Positions 1 to 7,806 are shown, counted from the stretch's first letter. The stretch: DNA of 10,583 bases from Oscillospiraceae bacterium (GCA_015064665.1 SVRU01000086.1:1-10583), one strand, 5' to 3'. The notes: generated by a model not told the origin, from the letters alone. A program made the numbers and translations.

Positions 1-1242
1 GGTATCGGTGCTATTATCGCCAATAACGAGAAGCGTATTCAGGCTATCCGTGAGGTTAAAATTCCGAAGCGACAGGAAAAGATAGATCAGGGTTGGAAGA
101 AGATCGACACCCTGACCGCAAAGCGTGACCGTATCGAACACAAGCTGAACCGTGTTATTGCACTCAATGACACGATCAAGAGCTTCGGTATCCATTTCAA
201 CAAGGAGCGCAGAGAAGCGTTTGCAGATGCAATGACAAGGCTGAACAGCTCGACCGTTGACTGCCTGAGCGATAAGAAAGCAACGCTTGAAGCGAAAAGA
301 CAGGATATTCTTGACACTTATAACGCTCCTGAAACAAGTGCCGTGGACAAGCTCAAACTCGGTGAGCAGCTCAAGGGCGTGAATGAGCGTATCGGCGCAC
401 TGGAAAGCAAGATCATGAAGCTCGCCCGTCCCGAAACGCACTATGAGGAGCAGACCAATGACCAGCTCGATGCTTCTATGGTTCTCACAGGCGACAAGCT
501 CGGTGAAATGGTGCAGAACGGCAGCATTGGAGAAATCAAGAGAACTAACTGGATCATCACCGACTGGTACAGAACTCAGCAGTACTATAACAGCGGCGGA
601 TGGAGAGCTACCTGGAAAGGTGAAGGCGGCGGTGTTCTCTACAATCAGGCGCCTCATCAGCTCGACCTCTTCCAGTGGATCGTTGGCATGATGCCTACGA
701 AGGTTCACGCTTTCTGCCATTACGGCAAGTGGCACGACATTGAGGTTGAGGATGACGTAACATGTTACGTTGAATACCCTAACGGCGCAACCGGAGTGTT
801 CATTACCACAACCGCAGATGCTCCCGGCACTAACAGATTTGAGATCACCGGTACTAAGGGTACTCTTATATTCGAGGACAACAAGCTCTTCTACAAACAG
901 CTCACCGTTGACGAGCGTGAATGGTGCGCTACCTGCGAGGAAGGATTCAAGAAGCCCGAATGTCTTCCTACGGTTCAGGTTGAGCTTGAGGGTGAAAACA
1001 CTCAGCATACAGGTATATGCAACAATATTGCAAACGCAATTCTCGGTCTTGAGGAGGTTTACGCTCCCGCAAAGGATGGTATTCACGGTGTTCATCTTGC
1101 AAACGCAATGCACCTTTCCTCCTGGCTCGGTGAATCGGTTACTCTTCCCATTGACGACGAACTCTTCTATGAAGAGCTTAAAAAGCGCATAGCAATTTCC
1201 AAGCCTCATGAGGTTAATGAAAAAACCGAAATTCAGGGCTAA
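1..1242 (+). CDS. 5'-open chimeric frame: accessory-element coiled-coil protein joined to Gfo/Idh/MocA dehydrogenase C-terminal domain
   Basis: The frame is open from base 1 to TAA at 1240-1242 (413 codons); the first in-frame ATG is at 232, so the true start lies upstream. Residues 1 to about 170 are charged, helical and Lys/Glu/Arg rich, with repeated coiled-coil-like stretches; they resemble large proteins of Clostridia conjugative elements, a weak family call. From about residue 175 the protein is a typical C-terminal half of a Gfo/Idh/MocA oxidoreductase: GEIKRTNW (177-184), SGGWRATW (198-205), then GEGGGVLYNQAPHQLD (207-222), in which His219 and Asp222 match the conserved NQxxHxxD active-site region. 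The Rossmann domain (GxGxxx motif) and the EKP catalytic lysine are absent, so dehydrogenase activity is unlikely as encoded. The complete dehydrogenase at 1297 follows on the same strand, suggesting that an intact version once headed this operon. An assembly chimera is a serious alternative. Confidence 0.5.
   Translation, partial: GIGAIIANNEKRIQAIREVKIPKRQEKIDQGWKKIDTLTAKRDRIEHKLNRVIALNDTIKSFGIHFNKERREAFADAMTRLNSSTVDCLSDKKATLEAKRQDILDTYNAPETSAVDKLKLGEQLKGVNERIGALESKIMKLARPETHYEEQTNDQLDASMVLTGDKLGEMVQNGSIGEIKRTNWIITDWYRTQQYYNSGGWRATWKGEGGGVLYNQAPHQLDLFQWIVGMMPTKVHAFCHYGKWHDIEVEDDVTCYVEYPNGATGVFITTTADAPGTNRFEITGTKGTLIFEDNKLFYKQLTVDEREWCATCEEGFKKPECLPTVQVELEGENTQHTGICNNIANAILGLEEVYAPAKDGIHGVHLANAMHLSSWLGESVTLPIDDELFYEELKKRIAISKPHEVNEKTEIQG
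500..545 (+). other. Probable fusion junction inside the chimeric frame
   Basis: Upstream of about 505 the translation is coiled-coil accessory-protein sequence; downstream of about 529 it is unmistakable Gfo/Idh/MocA sequence. The residues between, GEMVQNGSIGEIK (168-180), could fit either parent: dehydrogenases of this subgroup often have a MVQxGxLGEIKRxNW segment here. The two parents may therefore share a short stretch of identity at the join. The frame is preserved. No insertion-sequence end or target duplication is visible. The exact breakpoint cannot be set from this sequence alone. Confidence 0.5.
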
Positions 1243-1257
1243 TCAATAAAAATTAAC

Positions 1258-1281
1258 ATGCTGCCTCGCATGAGGCAGCAT
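1258..1281 (+). promoter_or_regulatory. Intercistronic 10-bp hairpin without U-tract
   Basis: ATGCTGCCTC (1258-1267) pairs perfectly with GAGGCAGCAT (1272-1281) around the loop GCAT. It sits in the 54-nt gap between the chimeric frame and the next dehydrogenase. It is followed by AAAAGG rather than T residues, so it is not a standard intrinsic terminator. The ribosome binding site of the next gene (AAAGGTG, 1283-1289) begins two bases after the stem. Likely roles are mRNA stabilisation, a processing site, or modulation of translation of the downstream gene; these are inferences. Confidence 0.5.
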
Positions 1282-1296
1282 AAAAGGTGCTAAACT

Positions 1297-2301
1297 ATGG
1301 ACAAAATATATAAGGTTGCGTTGGTCGGCTGTGGAACTATAGCTCCAAACCACCTTCGCGCGCTTAAGTCTATCCCCTACGTTAAGATAGTTGCGCTTTG
1401 CGATCTGAATTTCGAAAAGGCGGAAAGCAGAAAGAACGAATACGAGCTTGACTGTAACGTTTATACCGATTTTGACGTTATGCTCGATAGCGAGGAGCTT
1501 GATTCGCTTCACGTTGCTACTCCCCACTATCTCCACGCTCCCATGACACTTAAGGCTCTCAAAAAAGGAATCAACGTTTTTCTTGAGAAGCCTATGTGCA
1601 TAAGCAAGGACGAGATAGAAGAGCTGATAAAGGCCGAATCCGAGAGCAACGCCAAGGTTTGCGTCTGCTTCCAGAACAGATTCAATCCTTCTACCGTTCT
1701 TGCGGAACGTATTGCAAATGAGGATGGCGGTGTAAAATCCGCATTCGGCAGTGTATTCTGGTTCAGAGATGAGAAATATTATACAAACAGCGGTTGGAGA
1801 GGAGAATTTGCAACCGAGGGCGGCGGAGTTATGATAAATCAGGCTATACACACGCTCGATTTGCTCTGCTATTATCTTGGAAAGCCCGATTCCGTAATGG
1901 CAACCGTAACCAATCATCACTTGAAGGACGTCATTGAGGTTGAGGATTCTGCTGAAGGAATTATAAAATTTGAAAACGGCAAAAAAGCAAACTTCTATAT
2001 GACAACCTCATTTGAAGGCAGAGATGCTACTATACTCTATCTCGTAACCGAGAAGAAACGCAGAATTCAGATTCAATATTCGGCAGTTTACGTTGACGGT
2101 GAAAAAATCGAGGATCCATCTTTAATTTCCGATTTTATCGGAAAAGAATGCTACGGAAACGGTCATATGTATTTGATTGCTAACTATTACGATGCCCTTA
2201 AGTGCGGAAAAGAAATGCCTGTCACGCTTGAGAGCGCACAGTACGCATTGAGAGTTCTTCTTGCATCGTATAGATCAAACAACCAAGAAACAAAAATATA
2301 A
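1297..2301 (+). CDS. Gfo/Idh/MocA family NAD(P)-dependent oxidoreductase
   Basis: A complete 334-residue cytoplasmic dehydrogenase, normal length for the family. The N-terminal Rossmann domain (about 1-125) has VALVGCGTIAPNH (7-19) for dinucleotide binding, with Asp36 (ALCDLN) after the second strand placed to bind the adenosine ribose, which favours NAD over NADP. EKP (97-99) supplies the conserved catalytic lysine, Lys98. The C-terminal alpha/beta domain has YYTNSGWRG (161-169) and EGGGVMINQAIHTLD (174-188), with His185 and Asp188 in the usual active-site positions. The family oxidises or reduces ring or side-chain hydroxyls of sugars, inositols and related compounds; the substrate here is not predictable. 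ATG 1297 is preceded by AAAGGTG (1283-1289). The gene lies 14 nt before the UxuB-type gene, so the two are almost certainly co-transcribed. It is a distant paralogue of the C-terminal part of the preceding frame. Confidence 0.5.
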   Translation: MDKIYKVALVGCGTIAPNHLRALKSIPYVKIVALCDLNFEKAESRKNEYELDCNVYTDFDVMLDSEELDSLHVATPHYLHAPMTLKALKKGINVFLEKPMCISKDEIEELIKAESESNAKVCVCFQNRFNPSTVLAERIANEDGGVKSAFGSVFWFRDEKYYTNSGWRGEFATEGGGVMINQAIHTLDLLCYYLGKPDSVMATVTNHHLKDVIEVEDSAEGIIKFENGKKANFYMTTSFEGRDATILYLVTEKKRRIQIQYSAVYVDGEKIEDPSLISDFIGKECYGNGHMYLIANYYDALKCGKEMPVTLESAQYALRVLLASYRSNNQETKI

Positions 2302-2315
2302 CGAGGAAACAAAAA

Positions 2316-3170
2316 ATGAAATTACCATTTAACGTTGATTTAACAGGCAAGGTTGCGGTAGTCACCGGAGCCGGCGGAATTCTCTGCTCCGACTTCTCTC
2401 GCGCTATAGCTCAGTGCGGCGCAAGCGTTGCTCTTCTCGACATTAATCTTGATGCGGCAGAAGCTGTCGCGAAGGAAATAAGAGAAAACGGCGGTAAGGC
2501 TATCGCTATCAAAACCAACTGCCTTGATAAAGCAAGCATAGAAGAGGCTAAGGCTATCGTTGATAAGGCATTCGGCGTTTGTGATATTCTTATTAACGGC
2601 GCAGGCGGAAATAACGGCAGAGCTACTACCGCTAACGAGTATTTCGATGCCGCTACTCTTGAAAACCCCGACGTTCAGGATTTCTTTGATCTTAGTCCCG
2701 ACGGAATTAAATTCGTATTTGATCTTAACGTTACCGCTGCCTTTATCACAACTCAGGTCTTTGCGCTTGACATGGCTAAACGCGGCAAGGGCGGAAACAT
2801 CATCAATATCTCTTCAATGAACGCATACCGTCCTTTGACTAAGATTCCTGCATATAGCGCAGCAAAATCCGCGGTTTCCAACTTTACCCAGTGGCTTGCT
2901 GTTCACTTTGCAAACGCAGGAATCCGCGCTAACGCTATTGCTCCCGGCTTCTTTGTTACAAATCAGAACAGATCTCTCCTCTTCACCGAGGACGGAAAGC
3001 CTACCGCAAGAACCGAAAAGATTCTTCGCGGCACTCCTATGAACCGATTTGGTGAAAGCGATGAGCTTCTCGGCGGACTTCTCTTCCTTCTTTCTGATGC
3101 CGCTTCCGGATTCATTACCGGTACTGTTCTTCCTATTGACGGTGGATTCTCCGCATATTCCGGTGTTTAA
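2316..3170 (+). CDS. uxuB: UxuB-type D-mannonate oxidoreductase (fructuronate reductase), SDR family
   Basis: A 284-residue classical short-chain dehydrogenase/reductase. The cofactor motif is VAVVTGAGGILCS (13-25), followed by NGAGG (94-98), Asn138, the catalytic Ser167 (NIISSM context), Tyr180 and Lys184 (YSAAK). The segments TNQNR (215-219), RFGESDELLGGLLFL (244-258) and the end IDGGFSAYSGV are, from memory of the family, characteristic of Bacillus YjmF/UxuB-like D-mannonate oxidoreductases. Those enzymes interconvert D-fructuronate and D-mannonate with NAD(H) in hexuronate catabolism. The start MKLPFNVDLTGK is also typical. The ATG is preceded by GAGGAA (2303-2308) at 7 nt. The partner mannonate dehydratase UxuA and uronate isomerase UxuC are not in this window. 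The assignment to this subfamily is strong; the exact substrate is inferred. Confidence 0.5.
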   Translation: MKLPFNVDLTGKVAVVTGAGGILCSDFSRAIAQCGASVALLDINLDAAEAVAKEIRENGGKAIAIKTNCLDKASIEEAKAIVDKAFGVCDILINGAGGNNGRATTANEYFDAATLENPDVQDFFDLSPDGIKFVFDLNVTAAFITTQVFALDMAKRGKGGNIINISSMNAYRPLTKIPAYSAAKSAVSNFTQWLAVHFANAGIRANAIAPGFFVTNQNRSLLFTEDGKPTARTEKILRGTPMNRFGESDELLGGLLFLLSDAASGFITGTVLPIDGGFSAYSGV

Positions 3171-3175
3171 TTCTT

Positions 3176-3904
3176 ATGGTTCAAACCAAGAAATTATCGC
3201 ATTACGGCAGCACTCTTATGGTCGCTCATATGGGCGCAAAGGGACTTGAGCCCGAAAATACGATTGCCGCTTATATCGCTTCGGGAAACCGATCGTATTA
3301 CGGCATTGAAACCGACGTTCACGTAACGAAGGATAAGCGTATTATTGCCATTCACGACGATAACGCAAAGCGTGTCAGCGGTGTTGACGTCAACGTTGAG
3401 GAAACCGATTTTGAGGATTTGCGTAAAATAAGGCTTTTTGATAGTGACGGAGTTACTGTACGCGAGGACTTATATATGCCAAGCCTTGAAGAATATATAA
3501 GCGTTTGCAAAAAATACGGAAAGATTGCTGTTCTTGAGCTCAAAAACAGAATGTCAGATGATGACGTTTATATGATTTACGATACCATAAAAGAGCTTTC
3601 CTACAATGATAATACGGTTTATATCTCCTTCTCTATTGATAATCTGCATGCGATAAGAAAAAAGGATCCCGAGCAACAGGTTCAGTATCTGATAGGCGGA
3701 AACGTGCCCGAAAATCTTATCGAAACGCTTAAAAAATACCGTTTTGATCTTGATATATATCACAAAGCAGCAACCAAAGAGCTGATTGACGAATGTCATT
3801 CGATTGGGACTAAGGTAAACGTTTGGACGGTCGACGATCCCATCGAAGCGGAAAAACTGGTAGACATAGGCGTTGATTTTATTACGACAAATATAATCGA
3901 ATAA
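3176..3904 (+). CDS. Glycerophosphodiester phosphodiesterase family protein with an altered HRG motif
   Basis: A 242-residue TIM-barrel protein of the cytoplasmic GDPD type, which cleaves glycerophosphodiesters to glycerol-3-phosphate and an alcohol using a divalent metal. Visible landmarks are AHMGAKGLEPENT (17-29) with His18 and Glu27, the metal-binding ETD (45-47), IHD (59-61) with the second catalytic His60, LELK (120-123), VNVWTVD (214-220) and GVDFITTN (232-239). The family's HRG is HMG here (Met19), so the usual phosphate-contacting Arg is missing; activity or specificity may differ. No signal peptide is seen. The ATG at 3176 lies 5 nt after the uxuB stop with no strong ribosome binding site, suggesting translational coupling. 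ATG 3218 (Met15) is an alternative start but also lacks a good site. It is the last gene of the operon, followed by a terminator. Its link to sugar oxidation is unclear. Confidence 0.5.
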   Translation: MVQTKKLSHYGSTLMVAHMGAKGLEPENTIAAYIASGNRSYYGIETDVHVTKDKRIIAIHDDNAKRVSGVDVNVEETDFEDLRKIRLFDSDGVTVREDLYMPSLEEYISVCKKYGKIAVLELKNRMSDDDVYMIYDTIKELSYNDNTVYISFSIDNLHAIRKKDPEQQVQYLIGGNVPENLIETLKKYRFDLDIYHKAATKELIDECHSIGTKVNVWTVDDPIEAEKLVDIGVDFITTNIIE

Positions 3905-3954
3905 TCTGACCTGCGGTCAAAAGCACAAGCAACTCAAGCAACCTGATTGCGAAT

Positions 3955-4033
3955 AAAAAAAAAGAACACCGGCAGTGTTCCTCTGCGTCATAACTGCGCA
4001 TTGGTTCATAAGCCTGTGTTCTTTTTTCTTTTT
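3955..4033. terminator. Two-way terminator between convergent operons
   Basis: On the minus strand, GAACAC/GTGTTC (3964-3969 with 3975-3980, loop of 5) is followed by nine T residues (complement of 3955-3963), a standard intrinsic terminator for the 909-residue hydrolase gene ending at 4043. On the plus strand the same first arm, extended to AAAAAAGAACAC (3958-3969), pairs perfectly over 12 bp with GTGTTCTTTTTT (4016-4027) across a 46-nt loop, followed by CTTTTT. One left arm can therefore pair with either of two right arms. The rest of the gap from 3905 holds a small TGACC/GGTCA hairpin (3907-3919) and a 9-bp tandem near-repeat, CAAGCAAC(T/C), at 3926-3943; no gene is seen. Confidence 0.5.
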
Positions 4034-4042
4034 ACCACCTGT

Positions 4043-6772
4043 TTATTTTTGCCAGGGTGATTTTTTACAGATTATATCACTCTGTCCCTCGGGTAAAACT
4101 TCCTTAGGTTCTTCTTCGATAACGAGATATGCTCCACCGAAATCAACCGACGTAATATTCTCGTAGGTCTTAACATCTGCAATATAAAGCGGCGCATTAT
4201 TATTTCCTAAGCCGTAAGCGGATACCGTAAGCGTTTTCTGAACTTCTTCAACCCCGGTATACATAAATTCATATACGTCAAAATCAAAGCTTACGTCGAT
4301 CCACTCGCCCGCCTTAGTTGCTACGTTATAAATGAAGCGGCGGTAATCGGTTATGCTCTTATCCATTTTAGTCATATGGTTAAGAGATATTTTTACGTAA
4401 CGAGATGCGGTATCGTAAAGTCTCATATTAACCGTGAAGCTTCTGCCCATATCATCGTTTTTCATAGGTAACTCGCCTGCGATTTTATCGTTGGTTAAAG
4501 CGACACTCGGATAAATGTAAAACTCCTCTGTGGGATGCTCAGTGACGGTTTTAAAACCGGATATCTCAATCACCGAAGTACCGCAAGAAAGCGTCGAAAG
4601 CGAAGCGTTGCATCTCTTTGCGGGATCAAAGCCGCTCATAGAATTTTCGAAATCGCTCTCGTATACCTTGAAGCTGCCTGCATCACGCGTTGCGGAAAGC
4701 AAAACAGTCTCGGGCAGTACGGAAATGATGTCACTCACGTTAATTCTGTAAAGTCCTTTTCCATGAACATTCACGAAGGCTAAATCTTCCCCGCTCGTTG
4801 AAGAAAGGGCTATTCTGTTAGTTCCTTCATTCAAAACCTCAAACTCAACATACGCTCTTCCTTCGCCGAAACGCTTCGGCATTGTAATTTCTATACCGCC
4901 TGAGTTTTTAGAAGAAGCTCTTAAGGGAGTGCGTGAGGTTTTCGGGGAGGTGAACTTAAACTCAACCTTTTCCCCAAGTGCTTTACCGTTGTCACCCTGA
5001 AGATTCTCGGGAATAATCAGCGTATATTCAAGAGCGTAGTCAAGCGCGGTCGGTGTAAATACCCAATCAACTCCGCCATAAGCTCCTCGCCACTCACCGC
5101 AAACAACGTTGCCGTTCGAATCCGTAAGCGAAATTTTTGAAATTTCTTCCTTGGATACCGCACCCGAAAATCTTACGTTTACAGAGTACGGAAGCGTTAC
5201 CGTGTTAGCTTTTATACCTACAACCCTTATTGCATCACCCTTAAGATAATATCCGCAAAAATCATAGAAGGCGCGGTACGTGTCAATTCCATACACCAGA
5301 TCCTCTCCATACACAATAGTATGAGGGAGCGGAATATCAACGCACATAGTCGGAACGTTGTGAACACGGCAAGCGGCAAGCATTGCGTTTGACGTGCCGT
5401 AACAGCTCGAATCGGTTCGGTTAGAGGATATAAACATAGGACAATGCTTTTCGGTTATTGAATCGTCAAGACCGCCGCACGAGGAATAAATCAATTCTGC
5501 CTCGCTTTTTATCACGTTTTCTCCAATTTTCAACCACGGTTGCTCTTCACCGCCACGAATAATACCAACTGTTTTTCTCTTACCTGCTTCAAATCTTGTC
5601 TCATCGTGATGACCTGCAAGAATACGCTTAGAGCTAAGCCTTTCGGGATTTTCTTCTCCGAGGAAGGTCATCCAGGAGCCCTTTGAATTTCCGTAAACGC
5701 CAATAGCATTTGTATCGAACGCAAATTTCTCGTCACTCAGCGCAAGATAGCGAATATATCTCATAGCCGCCGTAAATATACGCTTATCATTATAGAAGCT
5801 CATCGAATAGGTTGCGTTATCCCCCGTAACGTATCCCTTTTTCGGATACCCGTCAAAATATCCATAATGATCAGCTCTTGCCATAGGTGTATATCCGTAA
5901 TCGAACATAACGCCTACGTAGCCCCTGAATAAAAATCCGAGAAGGTGAGGTCTGTCAAGAGCTGCCGAGCCGTTTGCAAGATGCTCCGTTGATGATGAAA
6001 GACACATCACGGGAGCGGGTTTTCTCGGGCATTTCGGATATATTAGGTGCATATAAAGATTGAGGTCTATAGGTGATCCGTCAGGTCTCACACAGTCCGT
6101 GATATCTTTAGCATACGTATATTTGAGCTTAATATATTCTCCGTTGTCGCACATCTCTCCGTTTTCGTTGCACCAAAAAGGTAACGTTTCATCAAGCGCG
6201 GTTACGGTTTTCTTTCTTTTGCCGAATTCATCGGTCCATTTTACCAATCTCTCGGCATTAGTCCCCTTGAAGTCGTTATTCCATATTTCAGTGATTTTTT
6301 CAAGAATACCGTCAGCACCGTGCTTATCGAACGCCCAATAGGGATTTGAAAGCTCAACGTCGTAGCCCGCCGGAACAACAAATGTCTCGAGAAATTTTCC
6401 GTCGCCGAAAACGGCAAGAACGTCGCTTTTTTCAGGCTCGATTACTCTGCGTCTGATAGCCTGGACCGAATAATCAAGCGCAGGTGAAACGGTTTTCTTA
6501 TTATTCTTGTAATCGATCACAAGCACAGCGTATCCACGCTCAAGCATAGAAAGAATAATATCCTTATCCTCAGCAGTACCAACTCTTTCAATCGCAGTAT
6601 TAATAACATATAGAATAATAGGAGTACCGTTAGCGCCGGGCTTTACCGTGCCGAATCTCTTCTCATTATACAATACCGCTATATCAACGGGAATACCGAT
6701 ATATCCGTCGGACTCAAGCATGATTTTGTCATGATAGACGTAATTTTCGAAATAATTTATCAACGTATTCAA
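4043..6772 (-). CDS. Large multidomain alpha/beta hydrolase (esterase/peptidase-like) with Ig-like and beta-sandwich C-terminal domains
   Basis: A 909-residue protein. Residues about 50-90 and 250-510 form a split alpha/beta-hydrolase region: the nucleophile elbow is GVYGNSKGSW (358-367) with Ser363; Asp454 (SSNRTDSS) and His484 (PLPHTIVYG) are likely partners. Residues about 515-610 look like a bacterial Ig-like (Big_5/SbsA-type) domain, and about 625-880 like beta-sandwich, carbohydrate-binding-like modules. No signal peptide or membrane segment is visible, unusual for a protein with such accessory domains. The start is TTG at 6772, supported by GAGG (6785-6782) at 9 nt; the next ATG (6721, Met18) lacks a site. 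It lies 33 nt after the 312-residue hydrolase and is probably co-transcribed with it. It probably hydrolyses an ester or peptide bond; acetyl esterase and S9-type peptidase are both possible. Confidence 0.5.
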   Translation of the reverse strand: MNTLINYFENYVYHDKIMLESDGYIGIPVDIAVLYNEKRFGTVKPGANGTPIILYVINTAIERVGTAEDKDIILSMLERGYAVLVIDYKNNKKTVSPALDYSVQAIRRRVIEPEKSDVLAVFGDGKFLETFVVPAGYDVELSNPYWAFDKHGADGILEKITEIWNNDFKGTNAERLVKWTDEFGKRKKTVTALDETLPFWCNENGEMCDNGEYIKLKYTYAKDITDCVRPDGSPIDLNLYMHLIYPKCPRKPAPVMCLSSSTEHLANGSAALDRPHLLGFLFRGYVGVMFDYGYTPMARADHYGYFDGYPKKGYVTGDNATYSMSFYNDKRIFTAAMRYIRYLALSDEKFAFDTNAIGVYGNSKGSWMTFLGEENPERLSSKRILAGHHDETRFEAGKRKTVGIIRGGEEQPWLKIGENVIKSEAELIYSSCGGLDDSITEKHCPMFISSNRTDSSCYGTSNAMLAACRVHNVPTMCVDIPLPHTIVYGEDLVYGIDTYRAFYDFCGYYLKGDAIRVVGIKANTVTLPYSVNVRFSGAVSKEEISKISLTDSNGNVVCGEWRGAYGGVDWVFTPTALDYALEYTLIIPENLQGDNGKALGEKVEFKFTSPKTSRTPLRASSKNSGGIEITMPKRFGEGRAYVEFEVLNEGTNRIALSSTSGEDLAFVNVHGKGLYRINVSDIISVLPETVLLSATRDAGSFKVYESDFENSMSGFDPAKRCNASLSTLSCGTSVIEISGFKTVTEHPTEEFYIYPSVALTNDKIAGELPMKNDDMGRSFTVNMRLYDTASRYVKISLNHMTKMDKSITDYRRFIYNVATKAGEWIDVSFDFDVYEFMYTGVEEVQKTLTVSAYGLGNNNAPLYIADVKTYENITSVDFGGAYLVIEEEPKEVLPEGQSDIICKKSPWQK

Positions 6773-6805
6773 ATTATTATACCTCGCAGTTTGATTAATT
6801 TGGTT

Positions 6806-7744
6806 CTATTTAAATCTGTTAAACCAGATAACCTGTTCTTCCTTCATAACCTCGGTAACGTTATGGCCGACGCCGTCAAGCAGATGTATTTCCGCATAAG
6901 AGCCCGAGCGCCATATTGAATTGATAAATTCAACCGCCATAACCGGATCGGTTACCTTATCGGCAGTTCCCTGCCATATTTTTATCGGACACGGCGGAAT
7001 GACTACTCTCTTACCGTCAGCGCCGACGTACGATCGCAGGCGATACGAATTAGAGCCAACAGTGTTTCTATCGCACCATTCACTGTCGGGAAATCTGAAA
7101 ACGTCTATAATACGCTCGCGTGTGCTTGGAGAATCACCTTTCTTTTCGGTTTTATCCCACGTACCTCTGCAGTAGTGTCCGTCAACGTCCACGCCATCTA
7201 TATTAAGTCTCGGGAAGAATATCCCAGCCGCTAAAACTATTGAGGGAAACATTGCGGCAAAATTAAGCGCAGTCTGCCCTCCCATTGAGCCGCCCGCAAG
7301 AAGAACAGAGGTCGTAAGATTATAATGATTTATAGCATACTTATATGCCTTATATAGAGCAAACAAATGCTCGGGACACCCCATAGTCAATCCGTGCCAT
7401 CTCGAACCCGAAATATCCAAAGCAGCATATCCCGCATCAATGCTTTTTGCGACGGGTATAAGCCCTCCGACCTGATTCTTCGCTTCCATAACGTTGCTGC
7501 CGGCACCGTGACAGGCAAGTATAAGCTGCGTTGGCTGACCGTCGTCCGTATAGCTTTCGGGAAGAGCGAGAACGCATTCGCACTCGTTCATCTCCTCCTT
7601 GTCTCTGACCTCGTTTTCCGTAGAATTGCCGACGTCTCGGAAGCTATTAAACTGTACCTTGAAAAAGATATACTCACGTTCCTTTTCCCCCTTGACTTCT
7701 TCTCCTTTTTTGTCGCAAGGGATAATTCTTTTCCTCGTTTCCAT
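6806..7744 (-). CDS. Alpha/beta hydrolase (esterase/prolyl oligopeptidase-like)
   Basis: A 312-residue hydrolase starting at ATG 7744 (METRKRII). Counted from that start, the oxyanion segment is HGAGS (79-83), the nucleophile elbow is GGSMGG with Ser153, and the likely acid and base are Asp262 (WQGTADKVTD) and His294 (GVGHNV). No signal peptide is seen, so it probably acts in the cytoplasm. An upstream in-frame TTG (7756) overlaps the ribosome binding site itself (GGAGGG, 7754-7749), so ATG 7744 is much the better start. It is the first gene of a two-gene operon with the 909-residue hydrolase, transcribed from the promoter at 7777-7805 with a leader of about 26 nt. The fold call is secure; whether it removes acyl groups from sugars, cuts peptides or does something else is not decided by the sequence. 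Confidence 0.5.
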   Translation of the reverse strand: METRKRIIPCDKKGEEVKGEKEREYIFFKVQFNSFRDVGNSTENEVRDKEEMNECECVLALPESYTDDGQPTQLILACHGAGSNVMEAKNQVGGLIPVAKSIDAGYAALDISGSRWHGLTMGCPEHLFALYKAYKYAINHYNLTTSVLLAGGSMGGQTALNFAAMFPSIVLAAGIFFPRLNIDGVDVDGHYCRGTWDKTEKKGDSPSTRERIIDVFRFPDSEWCDRNTVGSNSYRLRSYVGADGKRVVIPPCPIKIWQGTADKVTDPVMAVEFINSIWRSGSYAEIHLLDGVGHNVTEVMKEEQVIWFNRFK

Positions 7745-7776
7745 AATACCCTCCAATGAAGCTTAGTACAGTTCAA

Positions 7777-7805
7777 ATTATATCACTCTTTGGAAAACAA
7801 ATCAA
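7777..7805 (-). promoter_or_regulatory. Sigma-A type promoter of the hydrolase operon
   Basis: Reading the minus strand: -35 TTGATT (7805-7800), a 17-nt spacer, and a perfect -10 TATAAT (7782-7777). Transcription should begin near 7770, giving a leader of about 26 nt before ATG 7744. The -35 abuts the inverted repeat at 7807-7850. Confidence 0.5.
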
Positions 7806-7806
7806 G

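Noticed and set aside
1204..1213. Palindrome CCTCATGAGG near the end of the chimeric frame
   Set aside because: Lies in coding sequence and is easily explained by codons; resemblance to the nearby hairpin arms is probably coincidence.
1243..1920. 225-residue open frame on the minus strand
   Set aside because: It is antisense to a clear Gfo/Idh/MocA gene, has no recognisable domain and no ribosome binding site; it is a shadow frame.
6721..6772. ATG at 6721 as start of the 909-residue hydrolase
   Set aside because: It lacks a ribosome binding site, while TTG 6772 has GAGG at 9 nt.
7745..7756. Upstream TTG start adding four residues to the 312-residue hydrolase
   Set aside because: The TTG overlaps the GGAGGG ribosome binding site that serves ATG 7744.
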